This document shows positions 24,750 through 36,239 of a stretch of 64,000 nucleotides of DNA, one piece after another (the first letter of the stretch is position 1; each line of letters begins with the position of its first letter). The notes below the pieces were generated by a model that saw only the letters and a program-made list of their open reading frames with translations, made no database searches and had not been told where the DNA came from. This DNA is from Otatea glauca (Eukaryota > Streptophyta > Magnoliopsida > Poales > Poaceae). The position numbers were made by a program, and so were the translations under genes. Location: contig CM070721.1 in NCBI GenBank assembly GCA_036346275.1, positions 46,969,594 through 47,033,593 on the forward strand, in the 5' to 3' direction.

Positions 24750-24947
24750 CCATGCTCATCACTATCGGTTCTTATGTTAGAACCGATTATGATGTGCCTA
24801 GTGCTACATCACAATCGCTTCTAACCTAAGAACCGATAGTGATTATTATTAACACCCCTCGTAAGTCATCTATCACAATCGTTTTTTCCTAAAAACTTAA
24901 GAACCGATCCAGATGAAGCGATAGTGATGTACCATTCTGTAGTAGTG
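24750..24947. repeat. Right terminus and subterminal repeats of CACTA B
   Basis: Inverted pairs of ATCGGTTCTTA and TAAGAACCGAT separated by ATGATGTG-like spacers, ending in the terminal sequence CCATTCTGTAGTAGTG on the plus strand. Confidence 0.85.
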
Positions 24948-26728
24948 TAAAAGGGTCTAATTATTGGACAAAATAAAGTTTAAGCAGGAAGGACGTACTT
25001 GATCATTAAACAAAAAAACATGCCAGAGAAATCTGATTTCAATTTAAACTGCTCAATTAGTTGAACAGTGAGGGAACTCAAGTGCAATTTCCCCTAAATA
25101 AAACCATGTACATGTTACTTGCGCACAAAATATATATGCTGCTTAAATCAATTGCATCACTTTCAGGATAAATGTAGCTTAGAATTGCCACTTGCTTTCC
25201 TGTGTTAATAATGGTTGATAGCACGCAAGAACCAAATAAACCACAGTACTGTAACTCCATATCGACACACTCGTGTGAGTTGGACCTCATAATATACATC
25301 AGCACGGTACTTAATTTATTCACTAATCACATCCCGCTGCCAACCGTATGCTGTCAACTCAACCACATGGTCCAGGCCACGTCGTGACTGGTGTCTGGTG
25401 AAGACTCCCAAATCACTTGATCTTAGACGCCGAGATCGATCTCCTAGCTAGCTAGGGCGTCGCAGCTATTACCGATGGATATGGATGCATAGGCTGATCT
25501 AGGGTGCCGGTCCGATATGCACTGGCGCCCCCAAAAATTAGAAAAATATTCGAAGATCAACTCTTCGAGTGGTCAAATACGTTGATTGAATTGATTTTGA
25601 TTTTGGTGGTTTGAGATCTATGTAGTATCTTAGAGTTATTTGTACTGTATTTATAGCAAATTTCAAATACGTATGTTGGATTTATAATATCACGAAACTA
25701 TTATACAGGACTACAGAGATGTATGTATAAAGTGTATAACTCTATAGATATTTTTCGAATTCCGCTACTGTATGAATGTATATACGTTTTGGACTAGCAT
25801 AAGCAGCTAGCTAGCTAGGTCCAAAACGATGGATTAATATTGCGGGATCGACTTTAAAGACAACTGCATCGATCATAAACAATCTTCTTGGGTGCATTAG
25901 CTTGGAATATACCGAGAGAATCCATTCGGGAGCAAAATGAATCAGAAGTTTGCTACGAAAATTCCAGAAACCGGAAAACGAGGAATGGATCTTGAGATGC
26001 ATGCTACGGGAGAGAAAGCTTGCTTGTTTGTTTATATGGTTATTTTATACGATTCTCTGATGTTTGACAACTCGATCGATTGATCCGCGACAGCAAGCCG
26101 ACCAAATTAAGATCGTATGAAAGTTACATGTCCTAGCTAGACGTTCTAGACCAATACGTACAAGCCCCTGGTGGCCAGGCATGCATATATACATGCACAC
26201 AAGAAGAAACAAAAGAAGAAATTTTGACAATTGCCAGCGTTGTGTTGTGGACTTGTGCTACTACCGGCCTTCAATTTCCAACGTGTGTGTACGTACGACA
26301 ACAAAATTAGTACAAACTTCCCAACTGAATCATTGAGCCTCTTACATATATAGCTTCCTTCTTGATTTCATCAGTACAAGCTCGATCAGCATACACCATA
26401 GCTACAAGCTAGGCAAGGTGTACAGCCTTTGACCTACTAATACTATAACAATATAGTATCTATGCTACTAGCCTAGTATATATACGGCGTATACATGCAT
26501 GGATCTAAGCATGCATAATCTCACACGTCCAAGAAAATTACAAGAGTAGTAGCTCTCTGCAAACATGCTTGATCCATGGGCAAATATATATGTATGTACT
26601 ACTGCGCAGCACGTAGACACTTGACACTGGGAACAAAAATTAAAGGTGCGAATTGAACTGGCTAAGCTAACATGCATGTAGGAATAAGCTAACTCCTATG
26701 GACATTTCGGCGTGGACGTAGTTGCTAG
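24948..26728. other. Intergenic region, downstream flank of the DUF761 gene
   Basis: No supported gene or complete mobile element. AT-rich with CTAGCTAGCT and CATGCATG runs common in grass intergenic DNA. The part nearest 26729 would hold the 3' UTR of the minus-strand gene. Confidence 0.5.
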
Positions 26729-27472
26729 CTAGTAGGCGACGCCGGTCACCGGACGCGCGTACCCGTAGTCCGGCGTGGCGGCGGCAAGGCTCTGCTGCGT
26801 GCGCAGCTGCTCGTAGAACTTCTTGATGAACTCCTCCGCCTCCCGGTCCACCTGCCCGACGTCCTCCGCCGCCGCGTCGTCCCTCAGTGGGAACGGCGAG
26901 TCGGTGATCCGCAGCTGCCTCACCGGCGCCGGGCTGCGGCCGAAGCTCGACCACAGCGCGGGGGACGGCGTAGCGGCCACGGCGACGGGCGCTGGGCTGT
27001 CGTCGTTCAGGAGCTGCTCGTTGTTGAGGATCTCGAAGACCCTGGCAATGTCGGCCGCGTCGTAGTTGTACCACCCGGGCTCCGCGCCGTTGGCGCCGCG
27101 GTGGCTGCGGCGGTGGTTGCGTCGGCGGCGCTTGCCCATGAGGAGGTGAAGGGAGGGATAGGAGGGCGTGTTGCTACAGCTGAACTCCACCTCGCGGCCG
27201 GCGCCTCGCGGGTCGTAGACGGCGAGGGCCGGGTCGAGGGCGCGGCATGAGAAGGACTGCGGCGGCGCCTCCGCGGCCGCGGTCGAGGAGGCGGCGTGGT
27301 CGTGGTGGCCGTGGGTGTTCATGAGCTTGCCGAGGGCCTTGCCCGCGATCTTGCCGCGGTGGACGAGGAGGTGGAGGTCCATGGCCAGCTTCCGCTTGGA
27401 CATGCCCTTGCGGAGCATGAACAGCACGGCGCGCACCACGTGCCACAACCGCCTCGCCATGGTCGAGTCCAT
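26729..27472 (-). CDS. DUF761 domain protein (Avr9/Cf-9 rapidly elicited-like)
   Basis: A complete intronless ORF of 247 residues, strongly GC-rich. The N-terminus (residues about 1-50) carries ARRLWHVVRAVLFMLRKGMS followed by KRKLAMDLHLLVHRGKIAGKALGKLM, the block typical of this family. The middle has EFSCSNTPSYPSLHLL and a basic run KRRRRNHRRSHRG (about residues 113-125) that could act as a nuclear signal. The C-terminus has the DUF761 signature VDREAEEFIKKFYEQLRTQQ. Family members in dicots are induced in defence responses, but the biochemical role is unknown. The chosen ATG gives the conserved N-terminus; upstream, a TATTTAAA-type box lies about 155 bp away. It is the only complete host gene in the window and shows no damage. 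Confidence 0.92.
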   Translation of the reverse strand: MDSTMARRLWHVVRAVLFMLRKGMSKRKLAMDLHLLVHRGKIAGKALGKLMNTHGHHDHAASSTAAAEAPPQSFSCRALDPALAVYDPRGAGREVEFSCSNTPSYPSLHLLMGKRRRRNHRRSHRGANGAEPGWYNYDAADIARVFEILNNEQLLNDDSPAPVAVAATPSPALWSSFGRSPAPVRQLRITDSPFPLRDDAAAEDVGQVDREAEEFIKKFYEQLRTQQSLAAATPDYGYARPVTGVAY

Positions 27473-27624
27473 CGCTGTCTCTTAATTCGCCTTTCTTGCA
27501 ATTGATTTTGGTGTTGTTGGGTTCGTGAGGAAGAGGCGAGGAGTGAGAGAATTTCTTAATTTGTGGGGGGATGCTTTGCTGGTTTGGGGTTTTAGCACGA
27601 GAGGAAGGAGGATGGAGGTGAGGG

Positions 27625-27636
27625 GGTATTTAAAGG
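27625..27636 (-). promoter_or_regulatory. Candidate TATA box of the DUF761 gene
   Basis: On the minus strand the sequence CTTTAAATACCCCC lies about 155 bp before the ATG at 27472, a normal distance for a plant gene with a short leader. The sequence alone does not prove use. Confidence 0.5.
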
Positions 27637-27712
27637 GAGGTAACAAAGCGACAAAGGGTGAAGGATGGCTAGCTGCCTAAGGAAAAGAAATGGCCAATAG
27701 AGTTTTTCTTTG

Positions 27713-27835
27713 GGAGGTGTTTGGATTAGAAGTATTTCTTCGAAATATTTTAGGATTTAGTTTAAATTTAAACTAAATTCTAAAATCTATTAACAAGTTA
27801 CCACTTATTCAAATAGGGCTTTAAGGTTTTTATTT
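27713..27835. mobile_element. Short palindromic MITE-like insertion in the DUF761 promoter
   Basis: A roughly palindromic AT-rich segment with a centre around TTTAGTTTAAATTTAAACTA. The ends GTGTTTGGATTAGAAG and, inverted, CCTATTTGAATAAGTGG are alike, as in hAT-type MITEs of grasses. No target duplication was confirmed. Confidence 0.4.
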
Positions 27836-28032
27836 AGTGGCAAGACGCGGGAGCTTCTCGTTTCGAATTGCTGTTTGGCCGTTGAGGTGCTGCTATTTGT
27901 GCAAAGATTATATGGGTCACTCCGTTTCTCTGTGCAACGCGCGATGCGGCGTTCGGCAGCGCGGCCACGAGGGCCAAATAGTGACGTGGAGGCCCCGAGC
28001 GACGGGGAAATCTCCGGTACTTATATACGGTA

Positions 28033-28039
<7 letters not shown>

Positions 28040-28070
<31 letters not shown>
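28040..28070. repeat. (TA)n microsatellite
   Basis: About 15 uninterrupted AT dinucleotides preceded by a short GT run. Confidence 0.95.
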
Positions 28071-28073
<3 letters not shown>

Positions 28074-28109
28074 AGTTTTTCATTGGTTTAAACTTTTAGG
28101 TGATATGAA

Positions 28110-29350
28110 TATATAGTGCATGAAAATTGCGCATTCGCTAACCATATTTTCATTTGTCCTAATAGAAATGCCCCTTGGACTTGCTATAGAAATCGGATGA
28201 CCTGCGGATCCCAGATGATCCGAATTTGCAATTTGGACATTGCTATAGAATGTTGTCTTCTGGTTCCTGTGGCGGACGGTCCGTGCCTGCGTGGTGGACT
28301 GTCCACGCATCCCACAACGCCTAGTTTTCCGTTAGGAATATATATGCTCTCTCCGATCATAAATAGTTGTCGTTTTGGACAACAATATGGTCTCCAAAAC
28401 ATAACTTTGACCACTAATTTTTATTATAATATATTTATAAAATATAATAAAATTATAATATTATGATAGTATTTTTCGAGACAAATCTACACAAATGATT
28501 TTCATTTATCCAATTTAAATACTTAAAAAGATATTGATAGGCAAATTGTTGAAAGTTTGACTGTATATATATTCAAAACGACAACTATTTGTGATGGAAG
28601 GTAGTCATTCGAGACCAGGGCCATAGACCATCTGTCTTGTTGGCGCGGACCGTCCATGGGGGACTCCCTTGTGGTCGGTTGGTACAGACTATTGGCACTC
28701 TATTGAATATCTTGAGCTATTTGCAAATTCTCTCCTCTTTCTTGTGCATGTGTTGCACCTTGTGAGGCAACAAAAAGAAGATTCAAGTGCATTTGCATCA
28801 AATATTGAGCTTGTTGGCACTTGGTGGAAGTCATGTGAGAATATTGGCTTATTACTCTCGGTAATTGCCGCCACCTAGATGGCTTGTGAGTTGTTGGGCA
28901 GTGACCTCTTCAAGAAGCGTGTGAAGAGGCCCAGGTGTGTGATTAGGGGCTTGCCATGTTTTGAGTGGAGGAAGAGTACTGACCGTAGTGGATTGAGGGA
29001 AGTGCTCGACAATACAGAGGGATATAATTTGTTCAAGTTTTCTCAATATGAACTAGGGAGACCGACAAATCTCCGATCATTACGGTAATACACCCTGTGT
29101 TCATATTTGTGTGGTTGATCTCTTATCCTTTTACTATGTGCAATTGACTTTCCTAGAATTTATGTTGTTTGATTGGCACCCTAGGATTGCAGACCTCAAC
29201 TAAACTTAGGGTATTGGTGCACTTTTTTATAATTAGAATTATTTAGCCTTGGATTGTACCAAACTGATTTATTTAAATTTTGTATAAAAGTCTGTTTTGG
29301 CTAAAAGCATTTTAAAACCATCTATGCACCCTCCATCTAGTCCGCCTCCT
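28110..29350. mobile_element. LTR retrotransposon fragment(s), unresolved
   Basis: Motifs of the CGGACGGTCCG type flank the Stowaway MITE at 28345-28603 (about 28270-28310 and 28650-28665). The segment 29180-29350 reads like LTR or U5 sequence (long A/T tracts ending in CCCTCCATCTAGTCCGCC). No ORF, no clear ends and no duplications were found. Confidence 0.4.
28345..28603. mobile_element. Stowaway-like MITE, copy A
   Basis: Terminal inverted repeats hold ATAAATAGTTGTCGTTTTGG and, at the other end, AAACGACAACTATTTGTGAT, with TA at the borders. The interior shares TTATAATATATTTATAAAAT and TTTTCGAGACAAATCTAC with copies at 46671, 47592 and 56157. Confidence 0.8.
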
Positions 29351-30064
29351 TTACCCTACAACATATATATGAGAAAAACCAGCATACGATATACCATCAA
29401 AAGAGATAGCAATGCAATAGGTAGAGACTATCCGATCCAACGCACTAGACGACATTAGGTGCAACGACGTCTCTTTCCCTATATGTTCGCATCCCTTCCT
29501 CATCCGTCATGCGTCCTCTTAACGCAGTCGAGTAACTACCGAGCTCCTCTCTCTCTTTGTATGTGTGCGTGTGCACGCATGTGCTCGTGCGCTATGTGTC
29601 GAGCTACTGGCTAGCCCTCGAGTGGACGCGGGTGTGATGACAAGCATGCTCAGCTGTGGTAGTGGTGGTTGGTGCGGCATGGCAGTACCACCGGTTAGCG
29701 TCGCAATAGCAGCAACGTCTCTACTGAAGTCCACATGTTAGGGGAAGGGACACTGTGCATCGTTGTGCTAGCACCAGCCCACACGGTAGGATCTGAGCGG
29801 TGGCGGCTAAGGTTTTCGGTGGGTGTGGTAGTACAACAATCACATCCCCTTAGCCTTTCCAAGCTCCCTTTATATAGAGCCCCTCGGTGGAACACTACAT
29901 TAGGGGCCTAACCAAGGTGCAAAGCCCACTTGACCATTAGTGATGGATCTAGTCCGAACTAATATATTCCAAGTGTGTGATCCTGTAGGTTCATGCATAT
30001 TCGGCCATAGCTCGGAAACTCCTTACGACCCATTAGTCGGTAGCGGTTCCTAACAGGACATAGC
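29351..30064. other. Repetitive-looking region without a recognised gene
   Basis: Contains TTTATATAGAGCCCC (about 29868) and a run of AGCTCCTCTCTCTCT. Minus-strand frames of 66-71 residues are compositionally simple. It may be part of an older LTR element cut by the LINE that follows; I cannot show this. Confidence 0.3.
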
Positions 30065-30220
30065 AACTTTTTTTTGAAACTAAGGGTGAGCTCTGCCATT
30101 CATTTCAATAGAAGAGAAACAGAACAGGACCTCCGAAGAGGCATTACAGAGAAAAGACCGACAACCATCTCCAATAAGGAGAGCACCAGCAACAGAGAGA
30201 GGGCTCCAAACCCGGACACT
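30065..30220 (-). mobile_element. LINE 3' end (left part of a LINE split by a solo LTR)
   Basis: Read on the minus strand this ends ATGGCAGAGCTCACCC...TTTC followed by an A-run, the usual 3' tail of grass LINEs. Its upstream part resumes at 32867 on the other side of the solo LTR; the acact duplication joins the two. Confidence 0.6.
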
Positions 30221-31629
30221 TGAAAGTGCATCTAGGCACTTATGTATTTTGGTGATTAATGACACACTCATAATGACAATCTATGCAATTAAGTAAATGC
30301 TTAACTTAGTGCTTAGCAAATGACAAACCTCTAATATGATTATATTGCTATGAGACTAACATGTTATTGCCTAGTTGAGTATCGGTCTCATCTTTTAGAG
30401 GAAAATCAAATATGAAGGTTAAGCAAAGATAAGGTATGCAATTTTGGTATCTATTCTATATTTGTTATTGCATTCCTTTCGTGCAAATGCATAGTGAACT
30501 CCAAGTAGCATGTTGATTTTATATATGCACATTGGTTCATGTCATATTTATTTGTGCATATATATTCATTTGAGTTCATTATGGTATGCATGTATTAACT
30601 AGAGTTAAACTTCATATTGCTATAGATTGACTTGGTGCATGCATGTTTTATTTGTATATCTTCTCATGCAATTCTCTTAGTGAAGTTTATCTAGTGTTGG
30701 ATCACATATTTACTCTTACTCCAAATATTATTTGCACATGTACAATTCGTGTATATTCTATCATGTGCTTCATTTAAGTAAAGTCTGTGATCCTTGCCAT
30801 GATTTAATTGATTCATCATATTGGCAATTATCTCTCTAGTGCATATAGAGCAATTACATATTCATCATGATGTACTTAGTAGAGAACATTTCTTATATCA
30901 AGTGTTTCCATTTATATTGTGCTTCTTTATATGAAACACTTGTTGAAATCAACTGCTCACAAATATCAATTTATTCATATCTATTGAGCTTTTGGGACTA
31001 ATGTCTTTCATGAGTAGTTTGGAAAGAATTAGGTCCCGTATGTGTATGATGACCAAGGTATCTTGGAGGATGATCATTAAGCTGAGGTCAACAAGACGGC
31101 GGTGTCACCAAGAGTTGAGGACTAAGTCAAGAGTGACTTGGCGTGGAGATCGTCAGAGAGGATGATCAAGTCAAGGTTGATAGGACGAGAGTCTCATGAG
31201 GTGAATCGAGTCGAGTTGGACAAGGCGAAGATGTCATCAATTATATGGTGAAGGTCTTCATGCATCGACATTAAGAAAGAAGACGGCAAGTGACTTTTTC
31301 TAGACTTATATTATCTTTGATTTAATTTGAGTCTAAGGATTGCCGTACTATTAAGAGGGATGCGATGTCAAATGACTTTTAGATGTGTCAAGTGCTCAAG
31401 TGATCCATTCTTGTGAATCTTAGAAAGAGAGTGGTGTTGGTAGTGCCGGAAAGTGAGGGTTGTAGGTCTCTCTTGATTTCTTTGTGAAATCTGTGGTTAT
31501 CCTTTGAGTTTTGGATAGTGAGACCTTGTTGGTTGTGTAGCCCTCGTTCTTAGCTTTTGGTAGAGTCCAAGATCTCTGGAATCGGAGTCCGGAGTCAAAA
31601 GTTATGCTCGTTTTCGTCGGGTTGCTCAG

Positions 31630-31865
31630 TGCTGTTCGGACAGTCCGGAGTATCCGAACATTTGGTCCGGACACTCCGGGTTGGCACCCTCGGTGGCTGC
31701 TCTCGGTTGGTCCGGAGTATCCGGTGTTTAATCCGGACACTCCGGGTTGAATTAGTCCGGAGTGTCCGGGGTGTTTGTCCGGAGTCTCCAGGTTGGCTCT
31801 CTCGGGATGAGCTGATCCTTCCAATCCGGAGTCTCCGGGGTAATGTCCGGAGTCTCCGGGTTGTG
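31630..31865. repeat. TCCGGA minisatellite block 1 inside the solo LTR
   Basis: Alternating TCCGGAGTATCCGG, TCCGGACACTCCGG and TCCGGAGTCTCCGG units at 20-45 bp spacing. Each unit is itself close to an inverted repeat. Confidence 0.85.
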
Positions 31866-32572
31866 CGCAGCCTGCCCCCAACGGCTAGTTTTTGGGGAGT
31901 TCTATTTATAGCCCCATCCCCCCTCATTTTGAGGAGGCTTTTCGTGTGGATTTTTGAGAGGCTTTTGGGGGGCTGTGTAGGGGCTTTGAGGAAGCTTTTA
32001 CCCTTAGATCTAAGTGATCCCCTTGTGAGAAGGGTTGGGAAGAGTTTGGAGAGTGAGTGTTGAGTTGTTTGAGCATTTGATTTCATCTCCAAGTTTGTTC
32101 TTCGTGAGCATTTGTTACTCTTGGAGGTTGAGGACTCCTAGACGGCTAGGAGGTCGCCTACGAGCCACCGGAGCTTTGTGTGGTTGGCCGTGGGAAGTTT
32201 GTGAAGGTCGATTCCGCCTCCGTAAGGGAAGGAATCAAAGGAGTGAAGACCGACGAGTGCATTTGTGCAACACCGGGAGGAAGAGGATTGAAAGAGACCC
32301 CGGCTCAAGTGTGACTGAGCCGCCTCAACGGAGACGTAGGATCCCCTCAAGGATCCGAACTTCGGGTGAAAAATCTTCGTCTCAAAGTTTGCTTCTTCTC
32401 TTGCTTTAACATTTGGTTTTGAATCTTTGGGAGCCCCGGTCTACTCTTTTGTTGTGTTTGGCTCCAGATCTACAATTTCCCCAGGTACCTGATAGCACAT
32501 ATATCTTTTGTATTCAAGTAGATTGTGGAAAAATTGCAGGGATTTAAAATCTCATTTCGAGGTCTTAAATCT

Positions 32573-32745
32573 GGAGTATCCGGACTCCTGAACCCGGATA
32601 GTCCGGTCATTTCGGAGTATCCGGATAAAAATCCCGGACACTCCGGTCTCAGTCCCTCGGATCCAGTCCGGAGTATCCGGACTCCTGAACCCGGACAGTC
32701 TGGACATACCGGAGTATCCGGATAAAAGTCCCGGACACTCCGGAC
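32573..32745. repeat. TCCGGA minisatellite block 2 inside the solo LTR
   Basis: The same units as block 1. Here a longer repeat (GGAGTATCCGGACTCCTGAA and what follows) occurs twice about 95 bp apart. Confidence 0.85.
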
Positions 32746-32866
32746 TTAGATCATCGGGAGATTTTATTTAGCTGCAATATTTTTATTTCGCTGCATTTGA
32801 GCTTTAAAGTTTTTAATCCGCCTATTCACCCCCCCTCTAGGCGACATCCCCTGTCCTTTCAACACT

Positions 32867-33235
32867 CCCTCGACACACACCGAAATCACTGTGAAGGCCA
32901 CCAAAGCATAGGCGCGATGACCCTGTACTGTGACGACCTACTACTAAGGCGACCAAAACTAACGCACTACTGAGACGACCACAAGCAGGCCGCTTTCACA
33001 GAAACCACCCTGACCCGAAGCAAAGGAGTTTAGCACTGAGCCAACCACGGATGTACGACACCAACAGCGACAAAGCCCTTGGCTAGACCAACCATCCCTC
33101 GGCCGACCCCTCTTTACCCCTTCGGAGAGCCAACCTCGAATATTCGCCCTTGCCTCCATCCTAGACCAATCCACCGCACTCTCAACATCTCCTCGCCACC
33201 AGGAACACGACCACAAGCCCCACGCTAACTCAAGG
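32867..33235 (-). mobile_element. LINE fragment, upstream part
   Basis: Minus-strand frames are open but degenerate. Continuity with 30065-30220 across the acact duplication supports one LINE relic interrupted by the solo LTR. The 5' border near 33235 is approximate. Confidence 0.45.
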
Positions 33236-33939
33236 TGAGAAACATACTATCCTATGATAGTTCGATCTTTAACTCATTCTGTGGTAGATTACTCAGTTGT
33301 AATTGACTCCTCAATCACATTCAGTATGGTCATTCTCTTCCTTAATCTAACCACATTAAGGGGCTAGAGATATTTCTCCTGTTATATAGGAGGGGCAAAT
33401 TCCATCTTGATCACTTATATTCCTCCGCATGTTTCATAGTAAACTCGAAAGCTACCTTTATGACTATCAATTGCGGACTAGCGTTTGGCAACCCCTAAGT
33501 ATACTATTACACGTGTAGGAAACCATGATAATCTCAGGTCTAAGGATCACGTATACACTATATATGAGACCAATTGATAACACTTAAGAATATAACAATT
33601 CCCACAGTGTCTCATAGTGAGTCACTCCAACCCACCATGTTCTCCAACATGTGTCCACATTATTGATTTTATATCCCTATATCAATGATTCGTGAAACAT
33701 GATCATCAATCATTATATGTGTTAACCTATAAATTACAATTGTCCCACATGATGGATGATATAAGATCAGGGATAATTCAGAATAATACTAAAATATGAA
33801 TAAGAAGTTTCACAAACAAGTCACATACTTGTTGATAGATACTACGATATGTATTCAAGGGACAAAATTATTATATTATTCTATAAACATAGATATGATA
33901 CAATCATCTTTATAATTGCCTTAAAGGCATATCACAACA
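33236..33939 (-). mobile_element. LTR-retrotransposon fragment (copia-like?), minus orientation
   Basis: Read on the minus strand it begins TGTTGTGATATGCCTTTAAG, an LTR-type 5' end similar to grass copia LTRs starting TGTTGGAAATATGCCC. No other end or ORF was found. The LINE at 30065-33235 seems to adjoin its inner part. Confidence 0.4.
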
Positions 33940-34303
33940 CCAGGCACAGTGACTGATGTCGGTGCAGAGGCAAGCGAGCGTCTATGATGGCCACACTACT
34001 AGACAATCCCTTATCACATACGGTTCGAAACCGTCATCACAAACAGTTTTTCGAATCGTCTGTACCAAAATGTCAGTGATGAGAAAGAGTCATCGCAGAC
34101 GGTTTTTCAACCATCTATGAAAAAGCTCATCACAGACGGTTCTAACTTAGCACTGTCTATGATGGTGATACATCATAGACGGTTCCAAGTAGGAACAGTC
34201 TATGATGATATGTCATCGCAGACGGTTCTAAATAAGAACCGTCTGTGATATAGAACCATCAGAGACGTCTGTCATAAGGGAATCATCAAAGACAGTTTTT
34301 GGA

Positions 34304-34720
34304 TCAAAAAGAACAAATGAACCTACACAAAGCTATAGCAAATGTATGTACTTCACATCACGGAGAACAAATGTATCTACAACAAGCTAGATCTACAAAT
34401 TAACCAGTTTCATTTCCGTCTTTACCAAGCTACATCTTAAATATAACGCAAATTTGAACCAATTTTTACTTTACATCATAGAGAACAGATGTATCTACAC
34501 CAATCTAGATCTACAAATTAACCAGCTTCATTTCCCTCTTTACTAAGCTACATCTTAAATATAACACAAATTTGAACCAATTTCTACTTTACATCACAGA
34601 GAACAGATGTATCTACACCAAGCTAGATCTACAAAGTAACCAGCTTCATTTCCCCCTTTACCAAGTTAGATCTAATATAATACAATTATGAAGCAATTAC
34701 TAACCTTAGATGACGTAGAG
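34304..34720. repeat. Tandem triplication inside CACTA C (~120-bp unit)
   Basis: The phrase ACATCACAGAGAACAGATGT followed by CTAGATCTACAAA and CAGCTTCATTTCC recurs three times with about 120-bp spacing, with few differences. Confidence 0.75.
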
Positions 34721-35320
34721 CACAATGATTTACAATTACACCTCCAAATCTAGGGTCTCTTTTACCAGAACGCCTCTCAATCCCAACCACGTTGAAAATA
34801 TCCAGGATACCCTAAAAAACAGAGGAGGTCGGCTCTCTGTTAATTCGTATATATAATGTAGTACATCATAGACGGTTTGTGGATAAAACCGTCTGCGATT
34901 ACGTCATTACAGACGGTTTTATCCACAAATCGTCTGTGTTTCGCAGATAGTTTTTGGATAAAACCGTCTGTGATTACGTCATCGCAGACGGTTTTATCAA
35001 CAAATCGTCTGTGATGTTCCTTCCTAAGACAGCTTCGTCTTCCCAAGGAGTTCATATCGCTTCGTCTTCCAAGATAGCCGCGCAGTGTTTCGAGTTGATC
35101 GGTTCGTCTTCCGAAGAATTAAATTAACCGTCCGTTCCAAGACAGGCGCGCATTGTTTCGAGTTGATGCTTCATCTTCCGAAGATCATTAAACCATCTGA
35201 TCAAATTCCACTTTGAAGACCGCGTCTTCCCGTATAAGTACTTGATCATCAATCGCATTCCGTAGACTTCCTGTATAAGTACTCGATCATCAATCGCATT
35301 TCGCAGAGATCATCTCCACT

Positions 35321-35773
35321 ATGAGCACCTCATCAAACAACTCCGACACCCCACCCCCCCCCCCGCCTCCGCCTTCAACGCCATCATCGACTTCCGCTCC
35401 GCCTTTACCGCCACCGTCGACTTCCCCTCCGTCGCCACCGCCACCATCGACTTCGCCTCCTCGTCCTCTACGACCTCTGCGGGAATGGCTGCGGCGCAAC
35501 TACGGTGCCATATCCTAGAATCCACCGGCCTCGGCTTATCGTGGACGATCCCCTCCGCCGGCCACCTCGGGCACCGCTCCGTCCGCCTCAATCGTCAGAA
35601 AGAAGCGTTCGACGTCGCCAATAGTGATCTCCTCCTCCGACGATGACAGTTACGACTTGTCGGAGGGCTACCAAGATGGTTGAGAGCTGGAGGATCACCC
35701 AGACAGAGCCAGGTCGAGTGAGGACCCCGACGGTCGCAGCGACGACTCCGACTCCGACGACGACGAGGACTAG
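35321..35773 (+). pseudogene. Proline-rich / acidic ORF relic in CACTA C
   Basis: From ATG 35321 a 65-residue frame is almost wholly Pro, Ser and Thr (PPPPPPPPSTPSSTSAPPLP) and then LRPLREWLRRNYGAIS before a stop at 35516. Further on another frame gives DDSYDLSEGYQDG, a stop, and a strongly acidic end SDDSDSDDDED closing at 35773. This could be the remains of a TNPA-like or captured gene; no function can be assigned. Confidence 0.4.
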
Positions 35774-36239
35774 ATGTATCGGCTAAGTAGTATTTCGCAG
35801 TAGTATTTTGGTGGGAAACTTTTGTACATAGCACTGTGTTTATGCTTATGCTTATATATATATAGCATGATGTTTTCAATGTTTGCTCTGAACGATTCAC
35901 AGACGGTTTGTGGATAAAAACGTCTATGATATGGTGATAATCACAGACGGTTTCATTCACAAACCGTCTGTGAGGTTCTTGCTTTTATCACAGACGGTTT
36001 GTGGTTGAAATCGTCTGAGATGTATGGTACATCGCAAACGGTTTCAACTACAAACCGTCTGTGATGAAAGCAATAACTTCACAAATGGTTTGTGGATGAA
36101 ACCATCTATAATGATCCAATATAGTAGACGGTTTCTTCCACAAACCGTCTGGGATGTGCCCGAAACACATCACAGACGATTTTTATAAAAAATAGTCAAT
36201 GATGACGTGTCTAATATAACACCTTTTGTAGTAGTGCCA

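Larger units (their letters stand above)
15816..24947 (-). mobile_element. CACTA element B (TNP2-bearing), minus orientation
   Basis: The right terminus reads, on the minus strand, CACTACTACAGAATGG ending at 24947 and is followed by taa. Subterminal inverted repeats (CACTATCGGTTCTTA / TAAGAACCGATAGTG) fill 24750-24930. Inside are the fold-back module (23905-24260) and a decayed TNP2 transposase (23626 to about 16560), split by solo LTR 3. I found no matching CACTA end on the left, so the left border is set only by where the repeats at 15268-15815 stop, and the 3-bp duplication cannot be checked. Confidence 0.65.
30221..32861 (+). mobile_element. Solo LTR of a second family (2641 bp)
   Basis: It begins TGAAAGTGCATCTAGGCAC and ends CTCTAGGCGACATCCCCTG...CCTTTCA, the LTR ends of grass retrotransposons primed by initiator tRNA-Met. 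A perfect 5-bp duplication acact flanks it (30216-30220 and 32862-32866). There is no internal coding region and no second LTR. It carries two blocks of a TCCGGA minisatellite (31630-31865 and 32573-32745). The superfamily is uncertain. Confidence 0.85.
33994..36236. mobile_element. Complete short non-autonomous CACTA element C (2243 bp)
   Basis: The left end is CACTACTAGACAATCCC. The right end, inverted, is CACTACTACAAAAGGTG. A perfect 3-bp duplication cca flanks it (33991-33993 and 36237-36239). Subterminal arrays of CACAGACGGTTTTATCCAC and its complement fill both ends (34010-34300, 34860-35020 and 35890-36200). It has no TNP2. A GC-rich proline-rich and acidic reading-frame relic occupies 35321-35773. 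Confidence 0.92.

Noticed and set aside
1..24947. One single very large CACTA element covering 1-24947
   Set aside because: Terminal-type subterminal repeats at 15268-15815 lie in the interior and the fold-back module occurs twice, which fits two adjacent or nested elements better. It cannot be fully excluded without the left termini.
35321..35518. Proline-rich 65-residue ORF as a functional gene
   Set aside because: Simple-sequence composition with a poly-C run and an abrupt stop, inside a non-autonomous transposon. Kept only as a relic.
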